Made by a program: the position numbers and the translations under genes. A stretch of DNA of 64,000 bases, taken from NCBI RefSeq assembly GCF_004104355.1, contig NZ_RJLM01000008.1, positions 62,001-126,000 of the forward strand, read 5' to 3'. Below are positions 17,952-29,613 of the stretch, piece after piece; within the stretch, counting starts at the first letter, position 1; every line of letters starts with the position of its first letter. Below the pieces are notes generated by a model. It made no database searches. It saw only the letters and a program-made list of their open reading frames with translations, and had not been told where the DNA came from. The DNA is from Photobacterium chitinilyticum (GTDB taxonomy: Bacteria; Pseudomonadota; Gammaproteobacteria; Enterobacterales; Vibrionaceae).

Positions 17952-20708
17952 TTAGTCCAGAGTACGTTGAATCTCAACGATTTCATAAACTTCAATCTGG
18001 TCACCAACGCGAACATCATTGTAGTTCTTAACGCCGATACCACATTCGTAGCCGTTCTTAACTTCAGGCACGTCATCTTTGAAGCGACGTAGTGATTCTA
18101 GCTCACCTTCGTAGATAACAACATTATCACGTAGAACACGGATAGGGTTGCTACGCTTAATGGTACCTTCGGTAACCATACAACCAGCGATAGCGCCAAT
18201 CTTAGGTGACTTGAACACATCACGTACTTCAGCAAGGCCGATGATTTCCTGACGGAATTCAGGTGCAAGCATGCCGCCCATTGCCGCTTTTACTTCATCA
18301 ATCAGCTGATAGATGATTGAGTAGTAGCGTAGATCTAGGTTTTCATTCTCAACCATACGACGAGCCGGAACATCAGCACGAACGTTGAAACCAAGAATAA
18401 TAGCGTTAGATGCCGCAGCAAGTACTGCATCAGTTTCGGTAATACCACCAACACCAGAACCAACAACGTTCACTTTAACTTCATCTGTAGACAGTTTCAG
18501 TAGTGAATCAGCAATCGCTTCGATAGAACCCTGTACGTCAGCTTTCAGTACTACGTTCAACTCTGCAACGTCACCTGCGGTCATGTTAGAGAACATGTTT
18601 TCAAGTTTCGCTTTCTGCTGGCGTGCTAGTTTAACATCACGGAATTTACCCTGACGGTAAAGTGCAACTTCACGTGCCTTACGCTCATCACGTACAACTG
18701 TTGCTTCGTCACCTGATGCAGGAACGCCTGAAAGGCCTAGGATCTCTACCGGAATAGAAGGACCCGCAGACTCGATGTCTTGACCTAGCTCATCGCGCAT
18801 TGCACGAACACGACCATGCTCTAGACCACAAAGAACGATATCGCCCTTGCGTAACGTACCAGACTGAACGAGAACAGTTGCAACCGGACCACGACCTTTA
18901 TCAAGGCGAGATTCAACAACAACACCGCTTGCCATACCTTCTTTAACTGCAGTCAGTTCAAGAATTTCAGACTGAAGCAAAATAGCTTCTAGCAGACCGT
19001 CAATGTTAGTTCCTTGTTTCGCAGAGATGTGAACGAACATGTTCTCACCGCCCCACTCTTCAGGAATAACATCGTACTGAGCCAGCTCGTTCTTAACGTT
19101 GTCTGGGTTAGCGTCTTCTTTATCGATCTTGTTCACAGCAACAATTAGAGGTACACCGGCCGCTTTCGCGTGCTGAATAGCTTCAATTGTTTGTGGCATC
19201 ACGCCATCATCTGCTGCGACAACCAGTACAACGATATCTGTCGCTTGAGCACCACGAGCACGCATTGCGGTAAACGCGGCGTGTCCAGGAGTATCAAGGA
19301 AAGTGATCATACCGTTGCCAGTTTCCACATGGTATGCACCAATATGCTGGGTGATACCACCGGCTTCGCCTGAAGCTACGTGCGCTTTACGGATGTAATC
19401 AAGCGTTGATGTTTTACCATGGTCAACGTGGCCCATGATAGTTACAACAGGTGCACGAGATTCAGTAATTGCATTCTCGTCACGATCAGACATGAGCGCT
19501 TCTTCAAGTTCATTCTCTTTACGAAGAATAACTTTGTGGCCCATTTCTTCAGCAACTAGCTGTGCGGTTTCTTGGTCGATAACCTGGTTAATGGTAACCA
19601 TTGCGCCCATTTTCATCATCGCTTTGATGATTTCGGTCGCTTTCACTGACATTTTGTTTGCCAGTTCAGAAACAACAATGGTTTCACCAATAACAACATC
19701 AGATTTAGCAACTGTTGCGGTCTTATCAAAGCCATGCTGCATTGATGATGGTGCGTTAACCTGTGGCTTTCTCTTACCGCCACGGCCACGCTGGTTACGT
19801 CCGCCACGACCTTTATTGCGGTCATCAGCCTTCGCTGCAGGTTTTTTCTTCTTACGACGACCACCTTCTTCTTTGCGGTCCTGCTCATCTTCCGCAGCGC
19901 GGGCATGAGTTGACGTCGTAACGTGGTAATCTGTTTTTTCCATACTGGCTGTAGCCTGTTCAGGTTTTGACCAGTTCTTTTCGTTTTGTTCTGCCATTTT
20001 GCGTGCCTCTTCTAGCTGGCGCTGACTCTCTTCTTCGGCTTTACGCTTGGCTTCCTCTTCCCGGCGACGTTGTAGCGCCTCAGCATCATTTTTAGCCTGT
20101 TGGTCAGCGACGGCGCGTTTAGCTTTTTCTTCAACTAAGCGCTTGTCCTTAGCATCACGATCCGGCTTATCCTCAGCGTCACGTTTAGCCTTGTGTTCTT
20201 GTTTAGCTTTTTCTTCAGCTAAACGCTCATCTTCAGCTAAACGTTTTGCTGCTTCTTCAGCTTCACGTTTTGCCTGCTGTTCCGCTTGACTCTTAGCAAC
20301 ATCATCTGCTGCACGTTTAGCGGCTTCTTCAGTTTCACGCTGAGCAATATCTTCTGCTTGGCGCTTTGCTTCTTCTGCTAAGCGCTGCTCTTCTTCAAGC
20401 GCAGAACGTTTAACGTAGGTGCGCTTTTTGCGCACCTCTACCTGAACACTTTTATTCTTGCCGCCAGAACCCGATACACTCAGTGTGCTACGAGTCTTGC
20501 GCTGCAGAGTAAGGCGTGTAGGAGCCTCGCCAGTACTGCTGTCGCCACCATGTTCTTTCTTTAGGTGGGATAGCAAAGACTGTTTTTCCTGTTGGCTTAC
20601 GCTTTCTCCAGCTTTCTTGCTGATACCAGCATCGGCAAACTGTTGAAGCAAACGATCAATCGGAGTACCAATTTCCTCGGCTAATGCTTTAACTGTAACC
20701 TCTGACAT
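17952..20708 (-). CDS. infB: Translation initiation factor IF-2
   Basis: 918 residues. IF2 is the GTPase that brings initiator tRNA to the 30S subunit and promotes subunit joining. The N-terminal IF2_N module ([20 protein letters not shown]) is followed by a long charged, alanine-rich coiled segment with repeated EEAKR/AKRxAE units (about 95-255) and a basic [18 protein letters not shown] region. The G domain begins near 425 with GHVDHGKT, then DTPGHAAF and NKID, followed by domains C1 and C2. The ATG follows GGGAGGAG. The repeat-rich segment makes it slightly longer than E. coli IF2 (890). Confidence 0.98.
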   Translation of the reverse strand: MSEVTVKALAEEIGTPIDRLLQQFADAGISKKAGESVSQQEKQSLLSHLKKEHGGDSSTGEAPTRLTLQRKTRSTLSVSGSGGKNKSVQVEVRKKRTYVKRSALEEEQRLAEEAKRQAEDIAQRETEEAAKRAADDVAKSQAEQQAKREAEEAAKRLAEDERLAEEKAKQEHKAKRDAEDKPDRDAKDKRLVEEKAKRAVADQQAKNDAEALQRRREEEAKRKAEEESQRQLEEARKMAEQNEKNWSKPEQATASMEKTDYHVTTSTHARAAEDEQDRKEEGGRRKKKKPAAKADDRNKGRGGRNQRGRGGKRKPQVNAPSSMQHGFDKTATVAKSDVVIGETIVVSELANKMSVKATEIIKAMMKMGAMVTINQVIDQETAQLVAEEMGHKVILRKENELEEALMSDRDENAITESRAPVVTIMGHVDHGKTSTLDYIRKAHVASGEAGGITQHIGAYHVETGNGMITFLDTPGHAAFTAMRARGAQATDIVVLVVAADDGVMPQTIEAIQHAKAAGVPLIVAVNKIDKEDANPDNVKNELAQYDVIPEEWGGENMFVHISAKQGTNIDGLLEAILLQSEILELTAVKEGMASGVVVESRLDKGRGPVATVLVQSGTLRKGDIVLCGLEHGRVRAMRDELGQDIESAGPSIPVEILGLSGVPASGDEATVVRDERKAREVALYRQGKFRDVKLARQQKAKLENMFSNMTAGDVAELNVVLKADVQGSIEAIADSLLKLSTDEVKVNVVGSGVGGITETDAVLAAASNAIILGFNVRADVPARRMVENENLDLRYYSIIYQLIDEVKAAMGGMLAPEFRQEIIGLAEVRDVFKSPKIGAIAGCMVTEGTIKRSNPIRVLRDNVVIYEGELESLRRFKDDVPEVKNGYECGIGVKNYNDVRVGDQIEVYEIVEIQRTLD

Positions 20709-20733
20709 GCTGCTCCTCCCTTGCTTTTAAAAT

Positions 20734-22221
20734 TTACGCTTCGTCGCTGAACCAGCAAATATTACGCGCAGCCATAATCAGCTCGCCCGCTTTAGCTTCG
20801 TCCATGCCTTCGATGTCGGTCAGGTCATCTGTACCCTGATCCGCCAGATCTTCAAGCGTGCTAATACCTTTCGCAGCCAGTTTGAACGCCATTTCGCGCT
20901 CAAGACCGTCAAGGCCAAGCAGGTCATCAGCAGGTTCTACACCTTCAAAAGACTCTTCTTGAGCAAGAGCAAGCGTTGTCAACGCTTCTTTAGCACGGTT
21001 ACGAAGTTCGTCGACCATGTCTTCATCAAGACCGTCAACGCTCATTAGCTCGTTAACTGGTACGTAAGCGATTTCTTCAAGTGTGGTGAAACCTTCTTCA
21101 ACCAGTACAGTTGCGAAGTCTTCATCAAGATCAAGATGCTTAGTGAACACCTCAATAGATTCCTGTGCTTCTTCCTGATGTTTTTTCTGTAGATCCTCTA
21201 CAGTCATTACATTCAGTTCCCAGCCTGTTAGCTGAGAGGCCAGACGCACGTTCTGACCACTACGGCCGATTGCCTGAGCAAGGTTATCCTTCTCGACAGC
21301 AATGTCCATAGTATGGTTGTCTTCATCAACGATGATTGAGCTAACTTCAGCTGGTGCCATCGCATTGATTACATATTGTGCTGAGTTCTCGTCCCAAAGC
21401 ACAATATCGATGCGCTCGCCGCCAAGCTCGCCAGAAACAGCCTGAACACGTGCGCCACGCATACCAACACACGCACCAACTGGGTCGATACGCTTATCGT
21501 TAGTTTTCACTGCAATTTTTGCACGAGAGCCCGGATCGCGAGCCGCACCCATCAGTTCAATCAGCTCTTCGCCAATTTCAGGCACTTCGATACGGAACAG
21601 CTCAGTTAGCATCTCAGCCTTAGAGCGTGTCATGAACAACTGGAAACCACGCGCTTCAGGGCGTACTGCGTAAAGCAGGCCTCGAACACGGTCTCCCGGA
21701 CGGAAGTTTTCGCGCGGTAGCTGATCATCACGCTGGATAACCGCTTCAGCATTATTGCCCAGGTCAATGATAACAGCGTCACGGTTTACTTTTTTGACAA
21801 CACCAGTGATTAACTCACCCTCGTTGTCAATAAACTGCTCTACAATTTGAGCGCGCTCAGCTTCACGGACTTTCTGTACGATAACCTGCTTCGCAGTCTG
21901 GGTCGTGATACGGTCGAACGTTACAGACTCGATATCATCTTCCACGTAATCGTCAAGCTCGATAGTTTCATCTTCGAACTTAGCCGCTTCCAAGGTAATT
22001 TCAAGGGTCGGCTGAGTCACTTCCTCTACTGCTTTCCAGCGACGGAACGTTTCGAACTCACCGGTTTTGCGGTCGATAGCAACACGAACCTCAATCTCTG
22101 CTTCGTGTTTTTTCTTCGTCGCCGTTGCTAGTGCGATCTCAAGAGCTTCGAAGATACGCTCACGAGGAACAGCTTTTTCGTTGGATACCGCTTCAACGAC
22201 AGCCAAAATTTCTTTGTTCAT
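20734..22221 (-). CDS. nusA: Transcription termination/antitermination factor NusA
   Basis: 495 residues, the same as E. coli NusA, an RNA polymerase-binding factor that affects pausing, termination and antitermination. Order: N-terminal RNAP-binding domain (1-130), S1 domain (about 135-200; [23 protein letters not shown]), KH1 and KH2 (about 200-345; [16 protein letters not shown]), then two acidic repeats (about 365-430 and 440-495). It lies in the rimP-nusA-infB operon, whose leader carries terminator-like hairpins compatible with NusA autocontrol. Confidence 0.98.
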   Translation of the reverse strand: MNKEILAVVEAVSNEKAVPRERIFEALEIALATATKKKHEAEIEVRVAIDRKTGEFETFRRWKAVEEVTQPTLEITLEAAKFEDETIELDDYVEDDIESVTFDRITTQTAKQVIVQKVREAERAQIVEQFIDNEGELITGVVKKVNRDAVIIDLGNNAEAVIQRDDQLPRENFRPGDRVRGLLYAVRPEARGFQLFMTRSKAEMLTELFRIEVPEIGEELIELMGAARDPGSRAKIAVKTNDKRIDPVGACVGMRGARVQAVSGELGGERIDIVLWDENSAQYVINAMAPAEVSSIIVDEDNHTMDIAVEKDNLAQAIGRSGQNVRLASQLTGWELNVMTVEDLQKKHQEEAQESIEVFTKHLDLDEDFATVLVEEGFTTLEEIAYVPVNELMSVDGLDEDMVDELRNRAKEALTTLALAQEESFEGVEPADDLLGLDGLEREMAFKLAAKGISTLEDLADQGTDDLTDIEGMDEAKAGELIMAARNICWFSDEA

Positions 22222-22244
22222 TTCTAATGCCCCAATTTTAGCGG

Positions 22245-22700
22245 TTAGAATTTTGGAACCAGGTTGGCCTTGGAAATATTGCTCAGCGCAAAACTTTCTT
22301 CATTGCCATCAACTTTTACAGTGACTAGCTCGCCTTCGACAGCAATGATGTCACCTTTCCACTTACGGCGATTATCCATCGCCATTTTCAATACCAAGCT
22401 GACCTCGTGGCCAATAAATTGCTGGTAATGTGCAGCTTTGAATAGCGGCCTTTCAAGACCAGGGGAAGATACCTCCAGGTTGTAAGCCACAGTAATTGGA
22501 TCTTCTACATCCATTACCGCACTAATTTGGCGGCTAGCCTCGGCACAATCATCCACAAAAATACCGTTTTCATGGTCTATGAAAACACGCAGTGTTGAAT
22601 GCGCACCTGCACGGATAAATTCCAAACCGACTAATTCATACCCTAAAGCCGTTACTGGCGCTTCAAGCAATTCGGTTAGTTGCATCTCTAAAGCTGTCAA
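22245..22700 (-). CDS. rimP: Ribosome maturation factor RimP
   Basis: 151 residues with start TTG at 22700 ([16 protein letters not shown]), which follows AGGGGG with 5-base spacing and aligns with the E. coli and Vibrio N-terminus. The longer frame to 22730 would run through a hairpin and has no support. RimP assists 30S maturation. The conserved core [16 protein letters not shown] and C-terminal [14 protein letters not shown] are present. First protein gene after the two tRNAs, followed 23 bases later by nusA. Confidence 0.95.
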   Translation of the reverse strand: MTALEMQLTELLEAPVTALGYELVGLEFIRAGAHSTLRVFIDHENGIFVDDCAEASRQISAVMDVEDPITVAYNLEVSSPGLERPLFKAAHYQQFIGHEVSLVLKMAMDNRRKWKGDIIAVEGELVTVKVDGNEESFALSNISKANLVPKF

Positions 22701-22717
22701 AACAACCCCCTGGAAAC

Positions 22718-22738
22718 AAAAAAAGGGCACAAAAGCCC
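22718..22738 (-). terminator. Weak attenuator just upstream of rimP
   Basis: A 4-base-pair GGGC/GCCC hairpin (22725-22738) followed by seven T in the minus-strand RNA (22718-22724), ending 17 bases before the rimP start. Short stem, so termination would be weak or factor-dependent. Confidence 0.5.
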
Positions 22739-22771
22739 AGTAGATACCTGAATGGTCATTTTTCAGATAAT

Positions 22772-22798
22772 AAAAAACCCCGAATTACGGGGTTTTTT
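22772..22798 (-). terminator. Terminator between initiator tRNA and rimP
   Basis: CCCCG stem with loop AATTA extended by six A-T pairs and a T-run on both strands. It stands between the tRNA genes and rimP-nusA-infB, as in the E. coli metY-nusA operon. Confidence 0.85.
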
Positions 22799-22880
22799 AT
22801 CACTGGACCCTGATTGCCACGACACTTGGTCATGGCAGAAAAACAAACGTCCTTAATAGGATAGTCGCTTTTCCGGAAAG

Positions 22881-22957
<77 letters not shown>

Positions 22958-23013
22958 TCCGTAATCTGAGCCGATTATATCGCCCAGAAGTTACTCATTC
23001 AAGTAACAAATAA

Positions 23014-23098
23014 TGGTGCCGAGAAGGGGACTTGAACCCCTACACCTTGCGGCACTAGCACCTCATGCTAGCGTGTCTACCAATTTCACCATCTCGGC
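23014..23098 (-). tRNA. leuU: tRNA-Leu (GAG)
   Basis: 85 bases including encoded CCA, with the long variable arm of leucine tRNA. The acceptor stem is GCCGAGA, the anticodon stem CTAGC/GCTAG, and the 7-base loop ATGAGGT gives anticodon GAG. It sits 12 bases after the secG stop, the same place as E. coli leuU. Base 32 is A opposite T38, an unusual loop closure. Confidence 0.96.
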
Positions 23099-23109
23099 TA
23101 AATCTTTAA

Positions 23110-23442
23110 TTACTGAGGAATGTCACTATTTACTGGTGCATTCTCAGTTTTTTCTACAACTTGCTCAGTCGCTGGAGCACTTAGCTCATCCCAGCCACTG
23201 GTTTCCTTTGCTTGCTTAGCACTGATATTGCCAAGAACAAGACTGATTACAAAGAAAACTGTTGCACAAACTGCAGTCATTCGGGTCAGAAAATTTCCAG
23301 AGCCGCTCGCGCCGAACAGGGTTCCTGATGCGCCAGCCCCAAATGAAGCTCCCATATCTGCGCCTTTACCTTGCTGAACCAAAACCAGGCCAATAACACC
23401 AAGCGCAGCCAACAGATAAATCACAAGTAGAATTTCGTACAT
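23110..23442 (-). CDS. secG: Preprotein translocase subunit SecG
   Basis: 110 residues from ATG 23442, which follows AGGTGG. Two transmembrane helices (about 2-20 and 53-72) flank the invariant LVQQGKGADMGASFGAGASGTLFG loop. SecG is the small subunit of the SecYEG channel. The polar tail after residue 75 is rich in E, T and P, as in other Vibrionaceae. Followed directly by tRNA-Leu, so it is the first gene of the tRNA-nusA transcription unit. A GTG three codons earlier is less likely. Confidence 0.95.
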   Translation of the reverse strand: MYEILLVIYLLAALGVIGLVLVQQGKGADMGASFGAGASGTLFGASGSGNFLTRMTAVCATVFFVISLVLGNISAKQAKETSGWDELSAPATEQVVEKTENAPVNSDIPQ

Positions 23443-23643
23443 GGGTTCCACCTATGGTTAAATTGTTGTGCCGGCTTTGCTCAAGCAGTGCCAGCGCACC
23501 CCCTTCAATCAAGGAGCGAGTGAATACTAGCGAAAGCCTAAACCTGTGACAAGTAAAATTTCACCAAAAAGCTATAACAGTGAATTACTTGACCAAGTTT
23601 TAAACAAAGCCGACAATAAAGTCACCGTTCCCGGTGCACCCAG

Positions 23644-24981
23644 TTAGCAGTTATCTTTAACCGCCTGAGCAATAGCCAGTGCAGATTCTTGTACTAAATC
23701 AGCATCTTCACCTTCAACCATCACGCGAATCAAAGGTTCTGTACCTGATTTGCGCAATAATACACGGCCACTATCACCCAGTTTAGCTTCAACAGCTGCC
23801 TGTGCAGACAATACCGCATCCGATTCCAGCGGATTGGATTCACCGGCAAAACGAACATTCTCCAGAACCTGCGGGAACATGGTCATCCCGTCAGACAGTT
23901 CCTTCAGTGACATCTTGCTACCAACAATCGACGCCATGACTTGCAGGCCAGCAACAATACCGTCACCCGTGGTCACTTTATCAAGCATGATCACATGGCC
24001 GGAGTTCTCGGCACCTATCAGCCAATTGTGCTTTTTCAACTCTTCCATAACATAACGGTCACCGACTTTGGCACGAACGAACGGGATGCCTAGGTTCTTT
24101 AGGGCAACTTCCATACCTAGGTTCGTCATCAGTGTACCGACCACACCACCTTTCAATTCTCCGCGTCGAAGAGCATCGCGGGCGATGATATAAGCAATCT
24201 GATCACCGTCAACTTTGTTGCCTTCCTCGTCAACCATGATCACGCGGTCACCATCACCGTCAAGGGCGATACCAAAGTGGGCTTTTTCTTCTAATACCTT
24301 AGCCTGAAGTAGAGCAACATCTGTCGCTCCGACTTTGTCATTGATATTAATACCATTTGGCTCGCAACCAATCGTAATCACATCTGCACCAAGCTCTTTG
24401 AAGACATTAGGGGCAATGTGGTACGTTGCACCGTGTGCGCAGTCAACCACAATCTTATAACCCGCAAGGCTAAGCTCTGACGGGAATGTTCCTTTACAGA
24501 ACTCAATGTAACGACCTGCAGCATCCGCAATACGGTGCGCCTTACCCAGCATCGCCGATTCCACGCAGGTCAACGGTTTTTCCATCTCGGCTTCAATCGC
24601 GAACTCAATGTCATCCGGCAGTTTCGTACCTTCAGATGAGAAGAATTTGATGCCATTGTCGTAATACGGGTTATGCGAAGCTGAGATCACGATTCCAGCT
24701 TCAGCACGAAAAGTTCGTGTCAGGTATGCTACTGCTGGTGTTGGCATTGGTCCAGTAAATGCGGCCTGCAGACCAGCAGCAGCCAAGCCAGCTTCCAGTG
24801 CCGATTCCAGCATATAACCAGAAATACGGGTATCTTTACCAATGATAACTTTTTTGGTGCCCTGCTTAGACAGTACACGACCAGCCGCCCAGCCCAGTTT
24901 CAATACAAAGTCCGGGGTGATTGGAGCCTGTCCAACCAACCCACGAATACCATCGGTACCAAAGAACTTACGTTCAGCCAT
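23644..24981 (-). CDS. glmM: Phosphoglucosamine mutase
   Basis: 445 residues, as in E. coli. GlmM converts glucosamine-6-phosphate to glucosamine-1-phosphate for UDP-GlcNAc, hence peptidoglycan and lipopolysaccharide. The active serine loop is [13 protein letters not shown] (Ser about 102), the metal site is [12 protein letters not shown], and the phosphate-binding loop [15 protein letters not shown] is near the end. It lies downstream of folP. About 200 bases separate it from secG. Confidence 0.97.
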   Translation of the reverse strand: MAERKFFGTDGIRGLVGQAPITPDFVLKLGWAAGRVLSKQGTKKVIIGKDTRISGYMLESALEAGLAAAGLQAAFTGPMPTPAVAYLTRTFRAEAGIVISASHNPYYDNGIKFFSSEGTKLPDDIEFAIEAEMEKPLTCVESAMLGKAHRIADAAGRYIEFCKGTFPSELSLAGYKIVVDCAHGATYHIAPNVFKELGADVITIGCEPNGININDKVGATDVALLQAKVLEEKAHFGIALDGDGDRVIMVDEEGNKVDGDQIAYIIARDALRRGELKGGVVGTLMTNLGMEVALKNLGIPFVRAKVGDRYVMEELKKHNWLIGAENSGHVIMLDKVTTGDGIVAGLQVMASIVGSKMSLKELSDGMTMFPQVLENVRFAGESNPLESDAVLSAQAAVEAKLGDSGRVLLRKSGTEPLIRVMVEGEDADLVQESALAIAQAVKDNC

Positions 24982-25055
24982 TTTCAGCTCCTAGCAATTA
25001 TTAATTTTTTTCCTGCCGTATCACAAAAGAAGCAATCACCTAAAGGTTTTGGTTA

Positions 25056-25889
25056 TTACTTCGTTTGGGATAACGTCATTTGACACACTTTCAAGACATC
25101 AACGGTTTCTTGTGCATCATGAACGCGAATAATCTGAGCGCCTTTCATCGCGGCAATCGCTGCACACGCCAGGCTTCCAGCCATACATTCAGCAGGCTTT
25201 TTATCAAGTAACTTAAATATCATTGATTTACGCGACATACCAACCAGCAAGGGTAAACCAAATTGGTGAAACTTATCCAAATGGGCGAGCAACTGATAGT
25301 TATGCTCCAAGGTTTTACCAAACCCATAGCCGGGATCCAGCACAAGCTGTTCGCGACGGATACCAGCCTGTTCACAGGCTGAAATACGCTCCGCAAGAAA
25401 ATCGCTGATATCAGTGATCAAATCTTCATATGTCGGCTGGGACTGCATTGTACGCGGTTGGCCTTGCATATGCATTAAACAAATAGGCACCCCCGCTTGT
25501 GCTGCCGCCATCAGCGCACCGGGCTCTTGCAAGGCTCGGACATCATTGATCAAATCAGCGCCAGCTGCGACAGCCTCGGTCATCACCAGTGCTTTGCTGG
25601 TATCAATAGAAATCCAGCAATCGAATCGTTGACGAATAGCCTCTATCACCGGCACCACGCGGTCAATTTCATCACCAGAATCCACATCCGCGGCCCCTGG
25701 GCGAGTTGACTCGCCACCGATATCAATAATGCTTGTTCCGGCAGCAAGCATCGACTCGACATGGTATAACGCATTGTCAAGACGGTTGAACTTTCCCCCG
25801 TCGGAAAATGAATCAGGGGTAACGTTGAGGATCCCCATCACATGGGAACGAGAGAGATCGAGTGTTTTATCTTTGCTGGTCAGAATCAT
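25056..25889 (-). CDS. folP: Dihydropteroate synthase
   Basis: Condenses p-aminobenzoate with dihydropterin pyrophosphate in folate synthesis; the sulfonamide target. Visible motifs: MGILNVTPDSFSDGG, DIGGESTRPGA and GVSRKS-type MSRKSMIF. I place the start at ATG 25889 (277 residues), where a GGA lies 7 bases upstream; an ATG at 25901 adds four residues but has no ribosome binding site. It follows ftsH as in E. coli, but a strong terminator lies between them, so folP-glmM depends on readthrough or its own promoter. Confidence 0.95.
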   Translation of the reverse strand: MILTSKDKTLDLSRSHVMGILNVTPDSFSDGGKFNRLDNALYHVESMLAAGTSIIDIGGESTRPGAADVDSGDEIDRVVPVIEAIRQRFDCWISIDTSKALVMTEAVAAGADLINDVRALQEPGALMAAAQAGVPICLMHMQGQPRTMQSQPTYEDLITDISDFLAERISACEQAGIRREQLVLDPGYGFGKTLEHNYQLLAHLDKFHQFGLPLLVGMSRKSMIFKLLDKKPAECMAGSLACAAIAAMKGAQIIRVHDAQETVDVLKVCQMTLSQTK

Positions 25890-25920
25890 TGCTATATCCA
25901 TTTATTACAAACCACGAGAT

Positions 25921-25949
25921 AAAAAAAACCCCGAGCCAGCTCGGGGTTT
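25921..25949 (-). terminator. Terminator of rlmE-ftsH
   Basis: AAACCCCGAGC stem followed on the minus strand by eight T, 19 bases after the ftsH stop and before folP. Confidence 0.9.
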
Positions 25950-25967
25950 CATTTTCAAGAACAACAA

Positions 25968-27926
25968 TTACGCTTGTGGCTTGTCGTCTTCTTTATCTTC
26001 TGTCTTCGGCGCTTCTGCACTATCCGACTCAGCTTTTTCTTCAGCAGGCGCTTCAGCCTTCTCTGCATCAGAAGCCTTCATTGTATCGCCTTCGTCTGTC
26101 CAGCCTTTCGGTGCACGAATTTCAGCTTTACGGTCCATCAGATCATCTATCTGGCCAGCATCGATTGTCTCATACTTCATCAATGCTTCTTTCATAGCAT
26201 GCATGATATCCATATTCTGACTCAGAATTTCACGCGCTCGCTCGTAGTTACGATCAACCAGCGCACGAACTTCAGTATCGATGGCACGAGCTGTTTCGTC
26301 AGACATATGTTTCGTCTGTGTCACAGAGCGGCCAAGGAACACTTCACCTTCGTCTTCTGCGTACAGCAGCGGACCTAGCTTGTCGGAGAAGCCCCACTGG
26401 GTCACCATCTTACGTGCAATGTCAGTTGCCCGTTCGATATCATTCGACGCCCCTGTCGACACTTTATCTACACCGTAGATAAGCTCTTCAGCCAAACGAC
26501 CGCCATAAAGGCTAGAAATCATTGATTCCAGGAATTCACGCGAGTGGCTGACACGGTCTTGCTCTGGCAAGTACATTGTCACACCCAACGCACGACCTCG
26601 AGGAATGATCGATACCTTGTAGACAGGGTCATGATCCGGAACCAAACGACCGATGATCGCGTGACCCGCTTCATGATATGCCGTCGACTCTTTCTGCTCA
26701 TCCGTCATCACCATGGATTTGCGCTCGGCACCCATCATGATTTTATCTTTAGCCAGCTCGAATTCCACCATGGTAACCGTACGCTTGTTACCGCGTGCAG
26801 CAAACAAGGCGGCTTCGTTTACCAAGTTAGCCAAGTCGGCCCCCGAGAAGCCAGGAGTACCACGTGCGATCAATGACGGTTTCACGTCACCATCTAGCGG
26901 GACTTTTCGCATATGAACTTTCAGGATCTGTTCACGTCCGCGAACATCCGGTAGGCCAACTACGACCTGACGGTCAAAGCGACCAGGACGGAGCAACGCT
27001 GGGTCCAGTACGTCTGGGCGGTTCGTTGCAGCAATAACGATAATGCCTTCATTACCTTCGAAACCGTCCATTTCAACCAACATCTGGTTAAGTGTCTGCT
27101 CACGTTCATCGTGACCACCACCAACACCAGCACCACGCTGACGGCCGACGGCATCAATTTCATCAATGAAGATAATACAAGGTGCCGCTTTCTTTGCCTG
27201 CTCAAACATGTCACGGACACGGGATGCACCCACACCGACAAACATTTCTACGAAGTCAGAACCAGAAATCGTGAAGAACGGCACTTTCGCTTCACCTGCG
27301 ATGGCTTTTGCCAGCAAGGTTTTACCCGTACCAGGAGGACCCACCAGCAAGATACCCGTTGGGATCTTACCACCCAACTTCTGAAAGCGGCTCGGATCAC
27401 GCAGGTAATCCACCAGCTCCTTCACGTCTTCTTTCGCTTCGTCACAACCTGCAACGTCGCTAAAAGTCGTTTTGATCTGATCTTCACTCATCATACGCGC
27501 TTTAGATTTACCGAACGACATGGCACCTTTGCCACCGCCGCCCTGCATCTGGCGCATAAAGAATATCCAAACACCAATCAGAAGGAGCATAGGGAACCAT
27601 GAAATGAAGATTGAAGCCAGCAGGCTTGGTTCTTCAGGTGGTGTACCCATCACCTTTACATTAGCGTTAATGAGGTCGTCTAATAGCTTTTGGTCGTTGT
27701 AGACAGGCAGATAAGTGACGTATCGCGTGTTATCACGTTTATATACCGTGATTTCACGATCATTGAATCGCGCTTCCCTTATCTGATCCTGACCGATTTC
27801 ACGGACAAAGGTTGTATAGTCGACTTGACGGCCAGCACTATCACCGGGACCGAAGCTCTGAAATACAGACATCAGAACCACAGCGATGACCAACCACAAA
27901 ATCAAGTTTTTTGCCATGTCACTCAA
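25968..27926 (-). CDS. ftsH: ATP-dependent zinc metalloprotease FtsH
   Basis: Inner-membrane AAA+ protease (652 residues) that degrades LpxC, sigma-32 and damaged membrane proteins. Two transmembrane segments (about 5-25 and 100-120) bracket a periplasmic domain. The AAA domain has Walker A GPPGTGKT (about 195) and Walker [10 protein letters not shown]; the protease site is YHEAGHAI (HExxH). The tail is acidic and alanine-rich. The listed start is TTG 27926 with GAGG 8 bases upstream; ATG at 27917 (MAKNLILW) is the E. coli-like alternative. Cotranscribed with rlmE. Confidence 0.97.
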   Translation of the reverse strand: MSDMAKNLILWLVIAVVLMSVFQSFGPGDSAGRQVDYTTFVREIGQDQIREARFNDREITVYKRDNTRYVTYLPVYNDQKLLDDLINANVKVMGTPPEEPSLLASIFISWFPMLLLIGVWIFFMRQMQGGGGKGAMSFGKSKARMMSEDQIKTTFSDVAGCDEAKEDVKELVDYLRDPSRFQKLGGKIPTGILLVGPPGTGKTLLAKAIAGEAKVPFFTISGSDFVEMFVGVGASRVRDMFEQAKKAAPCIIFIDEIDAVGRQRGAGVGGGHDEREQTLNQMLVEMDGFEGNEGIIVIAATNRPDVLDPALLRPGRFDRQVVVGLPDVRGREQILKVHMRKVPLDGDVKPSLIARGTPGFSGADLANLVNEAALFAARGNKRTVTMVEFELAKDKIMMGAERKSMVMTDEQKESTAYHEAGHAIIGRLVPDHDPVYKVSIIPRGRALGVTMYLPEQDRVSHSREFLESMISSLYGGRLAEELIYGVDKVSTGASNDIERATDIARKMVTQWGFSDKLGPLLYAEDEGEVFLGRSVTQTKHMSDETARAIDTEVRALVDRNYERAREILSQNMDIMHAMKEALMKYETIDAGQIDDLMDRKAEIRAPKGWTDEGDTMKASDAEKAEAPAEEKAESDSAEAPKTEDKEDDKPQA

Positions 27927-27966
27927 GGTGTTAACCTCGCGATAACTTAAAGATGAATTTAGGGTA

Positions 27967-28596
27967 CTACAGTTTATAACCTGTAGCTACAATATAGACC
28001 TCACGAGAGCGATCTCGTGATGAATCTGGTTTACGAATTTTAACCACTTTGAACATGCTACGTACGTCAGCCAGATACTGGTCAAAGCCTTCACCTTGGA
28101 AAACTTTTACCGCAAAGCTGCCGTTCGGCGCAAGTACTTGTCTACACATATCTAATGCTAGTTCAACAAGATACATTGCTCTAGGTTGATCTGCCGCCAA
28201 GTTGCCACTCATGTTAGGGGCCATATCTGAAAGAACCACATCAACCATATCTGGCTGAATGCGTTCGAGCAGTGCATCTAACACAGCCTCTTCACGGAAA
28301 TCGCCCTGCAAGAAGCTTACCCCCGGCAAAGAGTCCATCGACAAAATGTCACAGGCAATAACCTGTCCATCGTCACCTACCCTTTCAGCGGCGTACTGCG
28401 ACCAGCCTCCCGGTGCCGCCCCCAGATCGACAACTGTCATACCCGGTTTTAGCAACTTATCCTTATTTTGAATCTCTTCAATTTTAAAGATAGCGCGAGA
28501 ACGGTAGCCTTTCTTCTGAGCTTCCTGAACATATTTATCATCAAAATGTTCTTTCAGCCAACGTCCGGAGCTACCCGATTGTTTTTTTCGACTCAT
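27967..28596 (-). CDS. rlmE: 23S rRNA (uridine-2'-O)-methyltransferase
   Basis: 209 residues, as in E. coli RrmJ/FtsJ, which methylates U2552 of 23S rRNA in the 50S subunit. The SAM-binding motif is [15 protein letters not shown], the catalytic Asp lies in VVLSDMAPN, and the catalytic Lys lies in [10 protein letters not shown]. Start [14 protein letters not shown] is the family start. It is divergent from yhbY and forms the heat-shock-type rlmE-ftsH pair known from E. coli; I could not confirm a sigma-32 promoter. Confidence 0.97.
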   Translation of the reverse strand: MSRKKQSGSSGRWLKEHFDDKYVQEAQKKGYRSRAIFKIEEIQNKDKLLKPGMTVVDLGAAPGGWSQYAAERVGDDGQVIACDILSMDSLPGVSFLQGDFREEAVLDALLERIQPDMVDVVLSDMAPNMSGNLAADQPRAMYLVELALDMCRQVLAPNGSFAVKVFQGEGFDQYLADVRSMFKVVKIRKPDSSRDRSREVYIVATGYKL

Positions 28597-28736
28597 GATT
28601 TACCTAATGAGTTAGCGTACTTATAAAGTATACTCGGCCACTTTACAGTGACGTATACTAAACAAATTAGTCTTCTAGACTAGATGGCGTTAGAATACCC
28701 CGTTTTCAACCCTTATCATCAAAAAATAGAGTCACC

Positions 28737-29033
28737 ATGAATCTAAGCACCAAACAGAAGCAATACCTTAAAGGCCTTGCTCACAACCTAAAGCCTGTTG
28801 TCCTTATGGGTGCAAACGGTCTGACTGAAGCTGTTTTAGCCGAAATCGAACTCGCGCTTGACCACCATGAACTTATCAAGGTTAAGGTTGCAGCCGAGGA
28901 ACGTGAAACTAAAGTTTTGATCGTGGATGCTATTGTTCGCGAAACTAAAGCTGAAAAAGTACAGGTTATCGGTAAAACACTTGTGCTTTACCGTCCGAGC
29001 GAAGAACGTAAAATCGAGCTTCCTCGTAAATAG
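28737..29033 (+). CDS. yhbY: CRM-domain RNA-binding protein YhbY
   Basis: 98 residues forming one CRS1-YhbY (CRM) domain that binds pre-50S ribosomal particles. The family GxxG loop is MGANGLTE (about 25-32), followed by HHELIKVKV. Start MNLSTKQKQYLKGLAH is as in E. coli. It is divergent from rlmE with about 140 bases between them, and ends in a perfect hairpin terminator. Confidence 0.95.
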   Translation: MNLSTKQKQYLKGLAHNLKPVVLMGANGLTEAVLAEIELALDHHELIKVKVAAEERETKVLIVDAIVRETKAEKVQVIGKTLVLYRPSEERKIELPRK

Positions 29034-29057
29034 AAAAGGCCGCCGACGCGGCCTTTT
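29034..29057 (+). terminator. Terminator of yhbY
   Basis: AAAAGGCCGC stem with loop CGAC and a T-run, starting directly at the stop codon. The A-run on the other side may also serve greA. Confidence 0.88.
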
Positions 29058-29139
29058 TTACACCGGAATAATGGCACGGAACGCCACTTTTTACTGCCAG
29101 CTTTTACATTCACTAACAATAAACCATGTCTACTGCCAG

Positions 29140-29613
29140 TTAAACGTATACAACTTCGGCAATTTCGAATTCTTTCTGACCGCCTGGAGTGGTAATAACC
29201 ACTTCGTCATCCTGCATTTTACCAATGAGACCACGCGCAATCGGTGAATTGACTGAAATTCGGCCAGCCTTGATATCAGCCTCGTCATCACCAACGATCT
29301 GGTACTGGACTTCATCTTCGGTATCGACGTCAATCAAAGTCACCGTCACACCAAAAATCACCTTTCCGGTATTTTCCATTTTGGTCACATCAATAACCTG
29401 TGCAACAGAGAGCTTGTATTCAATATCGCGGATCTGCGCTTCACAGATCCCCTGCTCTTCACGTGCGGCATGGTACTCAGCGTTTTCCTTTAGATCACCC
29501 AACTCACGCGCTTCACCAATCGCCTGAGAGATAATAGGGCGGCGCTTCATTAATATTTCCAGTTCATCACGCAGCAACTTCTCGCCACGTACCGTCATTG
29601 GAACCTTATCCAT
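29140..29613 (-). CDS. greA: Transcript cleavage factor GreA
   Basis: 157 residues. GreA enters the RNA polymerase secondary channel and stimulates cleavage of backtracked RNA. The N-terminal coiled coil (1-75) carries the acidic tip residues in [21 protein letters not shown]; the C-terminal FKBP-like domain includes [11 protein letters not shown] and [10 protein letters not shown]. It is convergent with yhbY and divergent from the porin gene. A GAGG lies 11 bases before the ATG. Confidence 0.97.
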   Translation of the reverse strand: MDKVPMTVRGEKLLRDELEILMKRRPIISQAIGEARELGDLKENAEYHAAREEQGICEAQIRDIEYKLSVAQVIDVTKMENTGKVIFGVTVTLIDVDTEDEVQYQIVGDDEADIKAGRISVNSPIARGLIGKMQDDEVVITTPGGQKEFEIAEVVYV

